From NCBI GenBank assembly GCA_943788935.1, contig CALSSE010000015.1, positions 1 through 64,000 of the forward strand: 64,000 nucleotides of DNA. The letters run 5' to 3'. The notes beneath the pieces are model-generated. The model worked only from the letters and a program-made list of their open reading frames with translations. It had not been told where the DNA came from and ran no database searches. Source of the stretch: an uncultured bacterium (GTDB taxonomy: Bacteria; Myxococcota_A; Bradymonadia; UBA7976; VGTA01). Every line of letters starts with the position of its first letter. The first letter of the stretch is position 1. Shown here piece by piece: positions 37,493 to 46,062 of this stretch. The position numbers and the translations under genes were made by a program.

Positions 37493-38656
37493 ATGCATAC
37501 TAGCTGCTCTTATATCAACTTGAGCCTCTCTTTAGCTCTGTTCACGCTCCCACTAGCCTGCTCTGAGCACTCGGTGGAGCCGATAGAACCGATGACCTCT
37601 GAACCATTCAATCCTTATGCCGAAGGGTTAGCGGACCAGCCAGCGGGTACAATGAGCTTTAATGATTACTCTGAAGCGGCCGGATCTGAGGCTGGGTTTC
37701 AAGTGGGTACCGCTGGCGATGAGAGTCAACCCTCTACAGAGTATACACCTCAAGCAGGGGCTCAGCGGTGTGAGCTTAGCTATGAATGTGAGACAGGGTT
37801 TTACTGCTATCAATCATATTGCATCGAGGAGGGAACGTGCCTTACAGGTGATTGCAGTGAAAACCAAGACCAGCTCGGCTGTTTAGAAATCGGTCCATCT
37901 CCCCTTCAGTTTGGATCGATTCGTCGAGGGACCTCGGCCACTAGACAGATCTCCTTGAGAGCTTGCGAAGACCGAGCGGTCACTATTCAACAGATCAATG
38001 GGGTCAATCTGCCCAACACCATGACCTATTTTGCCCCCTCACTCCCACTCACCCTACAGCCCAATCAGGAGATCAACCTTGAGGTCACCTATAGCCCAGA
38101 ATCGGTAGGCTCAGACTCTGGTCACTTGGAGGTGAGGAGTGATGATGCCGAGAGCCCCACTCGACTGATCGACATCTCAGGAGAGACCCGAGTCCCCTCT
38201 CTAGAGAATATTGGCTTACACATACGTCTCGATTGGGACACCGATGAGACCGATTTTGATCTCCACCTTGTCTCACCGATCGGTCAATTTGGAGACTCGC
38301 CCCAAGACTGCTCTTTCATGCACCCCAATCCCCAATGGGGCGATCCAAATAGCATCTTAGATGACCCTTTCTTAGATGTCGATGATGTCGATGGATTTGG
38401 GCCTGAGAACATTAATGTTACTGAGCCTGCACCCGGAGTATATACCGTGATGATTCACTACTTCTCGGAGGGGAGAGACTTCAATCAGAGTAATTTGACG
38501 GTCACCTTCCTTCATTATGGTGCAGAGGTTTCAGTAATGAGATCTCGACCCGTCTCTCAAGTAGAAGAGGTGTGGATCGTCGCAGAGGTAGAGTTCCCAG
38601 GCGCTCACGTACGCGAAGTAGATGAGTTCTTTATCGGTGACCTCAGTGGATTCTGA
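37493..38656 (+). CDS. Secreted lipoprotein with choice-of-anchor-D-like and DUF2135-like domains
   Basis: 387 residues. The lipoprotein signal ends in LPLACSEH. A Cys-rich patch follows (CELSYECETGFYC). A beta-sandwich then starts LQFGSIRRGTSATRQI and continues VTYSPESVGSDSGHLEV, the pattern of HYDIN/choice-of-anchor-D domains. The C-terminal part (LDWDTDETDFDLHLVSP, PGVYTVMIHYF) resembles the DUF2135/YfaP-type beta domain. It is probably surface-exposed with a binding or adhesive role. No catalytic residues are seen. Confidence 0.68.
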   Translation: MHTSCSYINLSLSLALFTLPLACSEHSVEPIEPMTSEPFNPYAEGLADQPAGTMSFNDYSEAAGSEAGFQVGTAGDESQPSTEYTPQAGAQRCELSYECETGFYCYQSYCIEEGTCLTGDCSENQDQLGCLEIGPSPLQFGSIRRGTSATRQISLRACEDRAVTIQQINGVNLPNTMTYFAPSLPLTLQPNQEINLEVTYSPESVGSDSGHLEVRSDDAESPTRLIDISGETRVPSLENIGLHIRLDWDTDETDFDLHLVSPIGQFGDSPQDCSFMHPNPQWGDPNSILDDPFLDVDDVDGFGPENINVTEPAPGVYTVMIHYFSEGRDFNQSNLTVTFLHYGAEVSVMRSRPVSQVEEVWIVAEVEFPGAHVREVDEFFIGDLSGF

Positions 38657-38692
38657 GAGACCTCTTCGTTTCACTCAAATCTTAAGCAGCAA

Positions 38693-39904
38693 CTAACCGT
38701 TGAGCCAATCGAGGGTGAGGGCAGCGGTCCACGTAAATTGGTCGGCGCCTAGACCTTCGCCAGTTAAAGGGCTAAAGTATTCGAAGAACCCCGATTTTTC
38801 TACTAGCTCGAGCGAGTTTTGCTTCAAGAAGCCAAGTTCTTCTACGGCTTCAGAGAAGAGCCAATTCATATTCATCCACACTGGGCCACGCCAATATCGT
38901 TGATCATCAAACTGATCAGAGCTAGGCCAAGTTGTGGGTAGACCATAGGGAGACTTATACTCGGTCAAGAGTCTCTCTAAAAGTCGATCATGACTATGTC
39001 CTCTCTGATCTCTGCCTAACATGAGCGGAGCGTAGGCGCCGAGTACATCGTTGGAGTAGCGAGTGTGGGTGGTGATATCAAAATAGTCATAGAAACCTTG
39101 ATTTGCGTTATAGAGCCGCTCTAGTCCTTGAGTGAGGTGCCTAGACCTCTCCTCCGCCTCAGAGTTCACTGATAGCCGATCACAGAGCCAAGCGAGGTCT
39201 TTCTCCGCCCACGCTAAGAGAGAGGTCATGAGCGGGCAGTAGACTCTAAATGGACCATGCCCAAACCCCTCTTTAGCGATCGCTTTGACCAAGACCGCGT
39301 AGCGCCTATATTCATCGTCGGTAGGCCGCTGTTTGGGGTCTTTTACCTTGGCTTGGTCAACGCGCTTAAAAGGGGGTGACTCTTGGGGATCGATCGCGGA
39401 GAGCGGCTTATCCCAAGCAGGACTGTTGTCGAGTCCACTCTCCCACGGGTGAGCGATCGAGACGAGCCCCCACTCGAGAGGGTCGCGAGCGGACTTGAAG
39501 TAGATGTGTGACCTCTCGATAAGTGGTAGAAGTGCTTTGATACGCGCAGCGCTACCTCCCCGCTCTAAGACTCTTCTCGCCGCGATCGCCCATACGGGCG
39601 GTTGAGTGATACTGCTACTCTGCTCTGCCTCCCAAAAGCTAGCATCAGGGAAGTAACTCTCTGTAACCTGTGAGCTAAAGACAATGTGAGGAACCCGACC
39701 GTCTGACCACTGCCCTCTCATAAGAGTCTCTAGCTCGGTTACGGCGCGGTCGAGATCAAGATGAGACCATCCGATCGCCGCAAAAGCCGAATCCCACGCC
39801 CATAAGTGAGGATAGAGCTGTCCCGAGGGAATCGAGTGTGTCCCACGGTCATTGAGGGAGAGAGTATGAGCCGCGCGTTCAGTGAGCGAGGGTGTTGAAG
39901 GCAT
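38693..39904 (-). CDS. GH63-type glycoside hydrolase, possibly glycosylglycerate hydrolase
   Basis: About 403 residues with an (alpha/alpha)6-barrel pattern: YPHLWAWDSAFAAIGW at the N-terminus, HPWESGLDNSPAWD in the middle, and YWRGPVWMNMNWLF late. These are GH63 and mannosylglycerate-hydrolase (MGH) features; family members use two acidic residues in such motifs. I start at ATG 39904 (GGAG six bases upstream, 26-base overlap with the symporter stop); a start at 39949 would overlap more. Next to a glycerate 2-kinase and a sodium symporter it most simply hydrolyses an imported mannosyl- or glucosyl-glycerate. The substrate is inferred; a trehalase-like role is the alternative. Confidence 0.75.
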   Translation of the reverse strand: MPSTPSLTERAAHTLSLNDRGTHSIPSGQLYPHLWAWDSAFAAIGWSHLDLDRAVTELETLMRGQWSDGRVPHIVFSSQVTESYFPDASFWEAEQSSSITQPPVWAIAARRVLERGGSAARIKALLPLIERSHIYFKSARDPLEWGLVSIAHPWESGLDNSPAWDKPLSAIDPQESPPFKRVDQAKVKDPKQRPTDDEYRRYAVLVKAIAKEGFGHGPFRVYCPLMTSLLAWAEKDLAWLCDRLSVNSEAEERSRHLTQGLERLYNANQGFYDYFDITTHTRYSNDVLGAYAPLMLGRDQRGHSHDRLLERLLTEYKSPYGLPTTWPSSDQFDDQRYWRGPVWMNMNWLFSEAVEELGFLKQNSLELVEKSGFFEYFSPLTGEGLGADQFTWTAALTLDWLNG

Positions 39905-41474
39905 AACAGACTCCGAGGATGAGGAGGGAGTAGGCGATGAGCCCTGCATAAGTGGCTAACCAATCGCTCTCCCGAGAGCGAAGGTCTCCTAATTTAAGAG
40001 TATAGGCCTCAACCTTTTCATCGTTAGGAGGGGCAGTCAGTGAGCTGAAAACAATGGTCGAGAGACAAGTTACGATTAAGCCAAAGAAGTTCCACCACAT
40101 CCAAAAGATGTGTCCTTGATACAGCCAAAGGTAGAGGTTGAAGGCTACACCCGTAAGGGTCCCTAGGATGACTCCTGTCCCTGTACTTCGTCGAGTTAAG
40201 AGTCCCATTAAAAATGCCGCTAATATAGGACCATAAAAGGCTGATCCGATCTTATTGATACTCTCCACGACCGTTTTAGAGCTCTCGTCATAGACGAAGA
40301 GGAAAGCGAAAGCGGTGATAATAACCCCCCAAATGACGGTGACGATCTTGCCAATCACTAAGGTCTTCTCTACGGGAATCCTATCCTCTAAAAAATCTTT
40401 CAGTGTGGCCGCTGAGAGAGAGTTTAGCGCTGAGTCTAGACTAGACATCGCCGCGGCGAGGATCGCAGAGATTAAGAGCGCTCTTACCCCGGTGGGGAGT
40501 TGAGTTAAGATAAACTCGGGGACGAGGAAATCGACTTTACCATGAGCATCTACCGCTGCTCTTAGCTCTGGGAGCTTGTAATAGACGGCTCCCATCGCCG
40601 CTCCGAGGAGTAAATAGAGGAGGGTCATCGGGAAGCGAGCGAGACCGTTGAGGATCAGCGATCGCTTGGTATCCTCAATCGTTGGTGCGGAGAGCTCTCG
40701 TTGAGCCTGACTCTGATCGACTCCATAATAAGAAACATAGAGAAAGAATCCACCGATGAAGAAACCCCAAAATGGGGTTTGACTACTCGATTGGCTCAGT
40801 CCTGTACTGTTGTCTAAGGCGATCCAACGATCAGCGGGGAGAGAAGCGATCATCTCACTCAATCCCCCGACTTCACTGGCAGCATAACCAATGCAGATGA
40901 TAACCCCCACCAAGAGAACTGCCATTTGGATTACATCCGAATAGACAACCGCCGCCATCCCTCCGATCGTATCATAGATGATCGTGACTATGCCGATTAC
41001 CAAAATGGTCGACCAAATAGGGATGTCTAGACAGGCGGTTAAAACGATCGCTGCTGCGTAAATCCCCATGCCGGTGGCCAAGGCGCGACTAATGAGGAAG
41101 ACGCCGCTGAGGAATAGTCGAGTCGGTCTCCCGAAGCGGAGCTCAAGATATTCATACACACTGATCAGTTTAAGCTCCCTAAAAAAGGGGATCAAGAACA
41201 CCATGACGAAGATCATCGCCAGTGGGACCGCGAGCTCATATTGTAGCCATGCTAGACCTCCCCCTTCAGTTAAAGCGACAAAAGCAGGGATACCTATAAA
41301 GCTGTTAGCGCTGCTCTGAGTGGCCATCGTGGAGATACCGATCGCCCACCAAGGTAGGTTACGTCCTCCCACATAATAATCTTCTTGATCGCTCTGCCCT
41401 CTACCTAAGTAGACGCTGAAGGCCACCATGAATAAGAGATATAGGATAATAATCGTCCAGTCGATACCATTCAT
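39879..41474 (-). CDS. Sodium:solute symporter (SSS/SLC5 family)
   Basis: 531 residues with about 13 hydrophobic segments. It couples sodium entry to uptake of a small organic solute across the inner membrane. Family features: YYVGGRNLPWWAIGISTMATQSS (SSS N-terminal signature) and VVYSDVIQMAVLLVG. It sits between glycerate 2-kinase and a GH63 hydrolase, all on the minus strand, and overlaps the hydrolase by 26 bases. The solute is probably the sugar-glycerate that the neighbours degrade. Confidence 0.88.
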   Translation of the reverse strand: MNGIDWTIIILYLLFMVAFSVYLGRGQSDQEDYYVGGRNLPWWAIGISTMATQSSANSFIGIPAFVALTEGGGLAWLQYELAVPLAMIFVMVFLIPFFRELKLISVYEYLELRFGRPTRLFLSGVFLISRALATGMGIYAAAIVLTACLDIPIWSTILVIGIVTIIYDTIGGMAAVVYSDVIQMAVLLVGVIICIGYAASEVGGLSEMIASLPADRWIALDNSTGLSQSSSQTPFWGFFIGGFFLYVSYYGVDQSQAQRELSAPTIEDTKRSLILNGLARFPMTLLYLLLGAAMGAVYYKLPELRAAVDAHGKVDFLVPEFILTQLPTGVRALLISAILAAAMSSLDSALNSLSAATLKDFLEDRIPVEKTLVIGKIVTVIWGVIITAFAFLFVYDESSKTVVESINKIGSAFYGPILAAFLMGLLTRRSTGTGVILGTLTGVAFNLYLWLYQGHIFWMWWNFFGLIVTCLSTIVFSSLTAPPNDEKVEAYTLKLGDLRSRESDWLATYAGLIAYSLLILGVCYAFNTLAH

Positions 41475-41556
41475 ACGGGGCTCTCCTCTCGCTCCTCTTG
41501 AAGAATTATCAGATAAGGTACTTTAATATCATGGGTTTATTATTGTGATATTAGGG

Positions 41557-42687
41557 TTAAGGTAGTGATATCACTAAGTCTGCGACATTGGTCCCTGTGG
41601 GACCGGTTATGATCTGTCCCTTGAGAGATTTGAAATAGTGGTGGGAATCATTATCGTGTAACGCTGCAGTAGGGTCAGGCGCATTTTTCAAGAGCGCTTC
41701 GTCACACCACGCACCAGCGGCATCAGAGCCTCCATCTATTCCATCGCTCCCCAACGAGAGGAGGAGGCCATTCCCTCTTCGTCGACGTAGCCACTCATCG
41801 AGTGCCCCGAGGATCACTTCATGATTACGACCACCAAGACCCTTTCCGGTGACAGTGACAGTCGTCTCTCCAGTCGCGATAAAGCCCGGGGTTAAACTCG
41901 CTAGTTGTCGGCCGACCTCTCTCGCTTCACCGACGAGAAGTTTTTCGATGACTCTTAGCTGAGGCGCCTCTCGTAGAATCGCTTCTCTCATGGTGAGATG
42001 ATCAGCGGCGACCACTGTATGATCCGCTGGTAGCGTAGGTCCAGAGGCTACCGTCTCTAGCGGAGCGCCTGGGGTATCACTCATAATAATATTGACTACA
42101 AGCGCTGGTTTAATGGCAGCTGAAAGTCCTCCTCCCTTAATCATCGAGAGCTGGCGTCGACGTTGGTTCAAGGCAATAATATTTGCTCCTGAACGCATCA
42201 AGCGCTCACTCTCCTCAGCGATCTGTGCCAGACTGACCCCCGGTCGAGGTCGCTCTAACATCGCTGAACCTCCGCCAGAGATGAGGCAGAGAGCTACATC
42301 GGAGGTCGTGAGAGAACTCGCGAGCTCTAATACCTCTTGGCCGCGCTCAACAGCGTCATCAGCCGGTAATGGGTGACGAGCGCGAACTAACTTAAGGGGA
42401 CCTAGTGCACCAGACTCAAAACAATGCACGACTCCCTGTTTTACCTCGACTTGTTCTAGTATGGCCTTTGCCATAGGGAGCGCCGCTTTCCCCACAGCGA
42501 ATACGGTGCATCCATTTAATGGGACGAGCCCTCTTAAGCTCTCTAAAGCTCGAAGTGTGGCTTGGCGAGCGTCAACTGACGCTAGCGCGACTCTTACTAG
42601 ATGATCTGCTAACTGACGCCGATCATCGGTGAGTAATCCTTTAGAAATCAGAGAAACCTCTGATATATTTAGGTTTATCAAACTCAT
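41557..42687 (-). CDS. Glycerate 2-kinase (MOFRL/GckA family)
   Basis: Makes 2-phosphoglycerate from glycerate and ATP. Motifs: VFAVGKAALPMAKA, then LISGGGSAMLERPR (nucleotide/substrate loop), LNQRRRQLSMIKGGGLS, and the MOFRL part with ATGETTVTVTGKGLGGRNHE and GSDGIDGGSDAAGA. Somewhat short (376 residues) against about 420 for typical members. The ATG at 42687 has no clear ribosome site, so the real start could be a little downstream. Precedes the symporter by 82 bases; its glycerate would come from the GH63 enzyme. Confidence 0.88.
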   Translation of the reverse strand: MSLINLNISEVSLISKGLLTDDRRQLADHLVRVALASVDARQATLRALESLRGLVPLNGCTVFAVGKAALPMAKAILEQVEVKQGVVHCFESGALGPLKLVRARHPLPADDAVERGQEVLELASSLTTSDVALCLISGGGSAMLERPRPGVSLAQIAEESERLMRSGANIIALNQRRRQLSMIKGGGLSAAIKPALVVNIIMSDTPGAPLETVASGPTLPADHTVVAADHLTMREAILREAPQLRVIEKLLVGEAREVGRQLASLTPGFIATGETTVTVTGKGLGGRNHEVILGALDEWLRRRRGNGLLLSLGSDGIDGGSDAAGAWCDEALLKNAPDPTAALHDNDSHHYFKSLKGQIITGPTGTNVADLVISLP

Positions 42688-42882
42688 TAGACGATCAGTA
42701 TATGTATAAAATTTCTTTATAAATGAAACATAAACGTATCATTAATGAAAAAGGCGCACAAGACCGTCCATAGAAATTTTAGAGATAACCCTCCTATTCA
42801 TTACGGCTCTTTATTCTATCTATGTTGGGGGAGGCGCTGAGATGGAGAGAGCTCTTTCTCTATTTCAGGTGAACAATAGAGA

Positions 42883-43608
42883 TCACTCAGGTTTATAGCC
42901 AATATACAGAGCACCTGCACCGAGAGTAAAGTGCCTCATCTCACAGCGAACAAAGCCTGCCGACTCTATCATTTCGATGAAACCATCTCCATAAGGGAAG
43001 TTTTCCACTGATCTATTAAAATATCGGTAGGCATCACCATTGGAGAAGAGGCCGGCGACCGCAGGAACAATATACCTAAAGTAAGCGAGAAAGATTGCCC
43101 TTAGTATTCTCGAATTAGGGATCGAGGGCTCTAAAAAGTAAACTGCCCCGCCGGGTTTGAGAACTCGCGCGATCTCCGAGAGCCCCGCGAGAGTGTCCCC
43201 GACATTACGAATCCCACAAGCCATCGTCACCACGTCATATTGATCGCTCTCTAGCGTTAAGTCGGTGGCATCACCACGTTGAATATTCAGCTGTGATTCA
43301 AGCGTTGATCCGCTCATTTTACGGCGAAAAATATCGAGCATCTCTTCCGAGAGATCTACACAAGTGTATCGGTCTTCGACATCGCTTCGCTCTTCATGAA
43401 TCGCCATGGGAATGAGCCCTGTCCCACAGGCCAAGTCTAATATATTCAGCCCAGGTTGACTAGGGAGCGCCCTCGCTAATCCTCGACACCATCTTCGATA
43501 GAGCCGGAGAGAGATTAAGTCAGAGATCAAGTCATACGACTTTGAGACCTCACGATCAAAAATAGACCAAGTTTTAGTTTTATCATTCAGAATATCATTA
43601 ACGTTCAT
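42883..43608 (-). CDS. ubiE: UbiE/MenG-type methyltransferase
   Basis: 241 residues; a class I SAM methyltransferase that methylates demethylmenaquinone or a ubiquinone precursor. Seen: LDLACGTGLIP (SAM loop), the UbiE-like block VVTMACGIRNVGD, LKPGGAVYFLEP, and a C-terminal YFNRSVENFPYGDGF. The CGIRNV variant replaces the usual FGIRNV. It lies alone and divergent from gmd, so it is not clearly part of either neighbouring operon. A quinone role is likely but the exact substrate is not fixed by sequence. Confidence 0.83.
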   Translation of the reverse strand: MNVNDILNDKTKTWSIFDREVSKSYDLISDLISLRLYRRWCRGLARALPSQPGLNILDLACGTGLIPMAIHEERSDVEDRYTCVDLSEEMLDIFRRKMSGSTLESQLNIQRGDATDLTLESDQYDVVTMACGIRNVGDTLAGLSEIARVLKPGGAVYFLEPSIPNSRILRAIFLAYFRYIVPAVAGLFSNGDAYRYFNRSVENFPYGDGFIEMIESAGFVRCEMRHFTLGAGALYIGYKPE

Positions 43609-43778
43609 GGGGGGAACCTACAAGAAAATGGAAATAGGATACTTATTGACGTCATTTATATCACTGTGGTTTCACTCTATCTTCTAGATGTTTAAACAGG
43701 ACTCAGTTATCAGCAATTATGGGGTAATGAGAGAATACTTTGCGGTGGAAAATCTCTTCTACTGACGAACCTTGCTGT

Positions 43779-43796
43779 TATGTCTTGGAAGACATA
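43779..43796. promoter_or_regulatory. 18-bp inverted repeat TATGTCTT-GG-AAGACATA before gmd
   Basis: Perfect 8-base arms with a 2-base centre, about 90 bases upstream of the gmd start and also in the ubiE leader region. It could be an operator or a hairpin in the gmd leader. Confidence 0.55.
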
Positions 43797-43885
43797 CACT
43801 CCCCTCTGTGACCGTCCTCTATAAGCGACATCTGTGAGCATTAGCGGCTTAGGGTCTATTAGGTAACATTGTCAGGAGAGAGACT

Positions 43886-45091
43886 ATGAAGAAAGCGTTA
43901 ATCACCGGGATTACAGGCCAAGATGGTGCTTATCTCGCTCGTTTTTTACTTAAGAAGGGCTATGAAGTACATGGGATTAAGAGGCGATCTTCGCTCTTTA
44001 ATACTCAGCGTATTGATGAGATCTATCAAGGGGTACAAGTAGAGGATAAACGCTTCTTCTTACATTATGGGGACCTCACCGATAGCACTAACGTGATCCG
44101 CTTGATTCAAAAGATCCAGCCCGATGAGCTCTATAACTTAGGTGCTCAGAGCCACGTTCAGGTCTCCTTTGATTCCCCAGAGTATACCGCTGATGTAGAT
44201 GGTCTAGGGACATTGAGGGTACTTGAGGCGGTACGCTTACTCGGACTCGAAGAGAAGACCCGTGTCTACCAAGCCTCCACCTCTGAGCTCTTTGGTTTGG
44301 TACAAGAGACTCCTCAGCGAGAGACGACTCCGTTTTATCCTCGCTCCCCTTATGCTTGCGCCAAACTTTATGCCTATTGGATCACGATCAATTATCGTGA
44401 GGCTTATGGGATGTACGCTTGCAATGGGATCCTCTTTAACCACGAGTCTCCGATGCGGGGGGAGACCTTCGTGACCCGCAAGATCACTCGCGCTCTACCG
44501 AGGATCATCCTCGGGATGGAGGAGTGTTTATACATGGGTAATATTAACGCTCTCCGCGATTGGGGGCATGCCCGTGACTATGTGCGGATGATGTGGCTCA
44601 TGCTCCAACAAGATCAAGCCGATGACTTTGTGGTCGCCACCGGCGAGCAGCATTCGGTGAGAGACTTTATTAACGCGGCAGCGGAGAGGCTCGGTTTGAC
44701 TCTAGAGTGGACTGGAGAGGGGGTTGATGAGGTCGGTACAGTGCAAACCTTTGATCAGGATCGATTGATGACGCTACTTCAACAGCAGATGGAGGGTGAG
44801 AGCTCATCGACTAAAGAGGCCTTCATCGCTGACACCTTAAAGGTGATCGAATCTAATACAAGGCTACAACCAGGACAGGAAATCGTACGAATTGATCCCC
44901 GCTATTTCCGACCCGCTGAGGTGGAGACCCTCCTCGGAGACCCAACGAAAGCTCGAGAAAAACTTGGGTGGTCCCCTGAGATCAGCTTTCAAGACCTCGT
45001 ACAAGAAATGGTCGAAGAAGACTTCTCCGAGGCTCGTCGAGACCAGCTTAACTTACAAGCGGGGTTCAGCGTTCATGGGGTCAGGGAATAG
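43886..45091 (+). CDS. gmd: GDP-mannose 4,6-dehydratase
   Basis: Converts GDP-D-mannose to GDP-4-keto-6-deoxy-mannose, the first step to GDP-L-fucose. It has the SDR NAD loop GITGQDGAYLARF, the STSELFG block and the YACAKLYAYW catalytic Tyr/Lys. NHESPMRGETFVTRKITRA is the family substrate region. At 401 residues it is longer than the usual 350-370; the extra part is a Gln/Glu-rich stretch (LLQQQMEGESSSTKEA) near residue 305. AGGAG lies nine bases before the ATG. First gene of a tight four-gene operon. Confidence 0.95.
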   Translation: MKKALITGITGQDGAYLARFLLKKGYEVHGIKRRSSLFNTQRIDEIYQGVQVEDKRFFLHYGDLTDSTNVIRLIQKIQPDELYNLGAQSHVQVSFDSPEYTADVDGLGTLRVLEAVRLLGLEEKTRVYQASTSELFGLVQETPQRETTPFYPRSPYACAKLYAYWITINYREAYGMYACNGILFNHESPMRGETFVTRKITRALPRIILGMEECLYMGNINALRDWGHARDYVRMMWLMLQQDQADDFVVATGEQHSVRDFINAAAERLGLTLEWTGEGVDEVGTVQTFDQDRLMTLLQQQMEGESSSTKEAFIADTLKVIESNTRLQPGQEIVRIDPRYFRPAEVETLLGDPTKAREKLGWSPEISFQDLVQEMVEEDFSEARRDQLNLQAGFSVHGVRE

Positions 45092-45105
45092 AGGGGTGAG
45101 TTAAC

Positions 45106-46062
45106 ATGATGAGTAGGAATGAGATGCACAAGAGCAGTCGAATCTATGTCGCCGGACATCGAGGGCTCGTCGGGAGCGCTATCACTCGAGCCTTGCGCGC
45201 CAAGGGCTTTGACCATCTGATCGAACGCACTCGTCAAGAGCTTGACTTGCGAGATCAGATCGCGGTCAGCGAATTCTTTAGAGAGACCGCTCCTGAGTAC
45301 GTCTTCCTCGCGGCAGCCAAGGTGGGAGGGATACATGCTAATGACACTTATCCCGCTGAGTTTATCCACGATAATCTGCTCATTCAAAACAATGTGATCG
45401 ATGCAGCCTATCGCCAGAACGCTCGTAAGCTCTTGTTCCTCGGCTCATCGTGTATTTATCCTAAGATGTGTCCTCAACCGATGAAGGAAGAGCACCTCCT
45501 CACCGGTCCGCTTGAGCCCACCAACGAGTGGTACGCGATCGCTAAGATCGCTGGGATCAAGATGTGTCAGGCCTATCGTAAACAATATGGCTTCGATGCG
45601 ATCTCAGCGATGCCAACGAATTTATATGGACCTGGAGATAATTTCCATCCGGAGAACAGTCATGTATTACCGGCATTGATTCGACGCTTTCATGAGGCGA
45701 GAGAGGTGGGAGCTGATCGAGTAACGATTTGGGGGACAGGAACACCGAAGAGAGAGTTTTTGTATGTGGATGATCTCGCCGATGGTCTGCTGTGTCTCAT
45801 GGAGCATTATTCGGGCGAGAGCCAAGTCAATGTTGGCTGTGGTGAAGATCTCAGTATTTTAAGCCTCGCCCAGCTGATCGCTGAGGTGATCGGCTATAAG
45901 GGAGAGATCTGTACCGATCCCAGTAAACCCGATGGGACGCCTCGTAAACTTCTCGATGTCAGTAAGATCAATGAGCTCGGTTGGAGAGCACAGACGTCGC
46001 TCAGAACTGGGATAAGCGCGACTTATGAGAGCTTCCTCAGCCAGCCATATGCTGAGAGATGA
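45106..46062 (+). CDS. fcl: GDP-L-fucose synthase
   Basis: Bifunctional epimerase/reductase that turns the Gmd product into GDP-L-fucose. Visible: GHRGLVGSAI (NADPH loop), AAAKVGGIHAN, SSCIYPK, and YAIAKIAGIKMCQAY with the catalytic Tyr and Lys. Near-standard length (318 residues, about 320 in the family). It starts 14 bases after gmd with a GAGGGG site, and its TGA overlaps the next ATG (ATGA), so the operon is translationally coupled. Confidence 0.94.
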   Translation: MMSRNEMHKSSRIYVAGHRGLVGSAITRALRAKGFDHLIERTRQELDLRDQIAVSEFFRETAPEYVFLAAAKVGGIHANDTYPAEFIHDNLLIQNNVIDAAYRQNARKLLFLGSSCIYPKMCPQPMKEEHLLTGPLEPTNEWYAIAKIAGIKMCQAYRKQYGFDAISAMPTNLYGPGDNFHPENSHVLPALIRRFHEAREVGADRVTIWGTGTPKREFLYVDDLADGLLCLMEHYSGESQVNVGCGEDLSILSLAQLIAEVIGYKGEICTDPSKPDGTPRKLLDVSKINELGWRAQTSLRTGISATYESFLSQPYAER

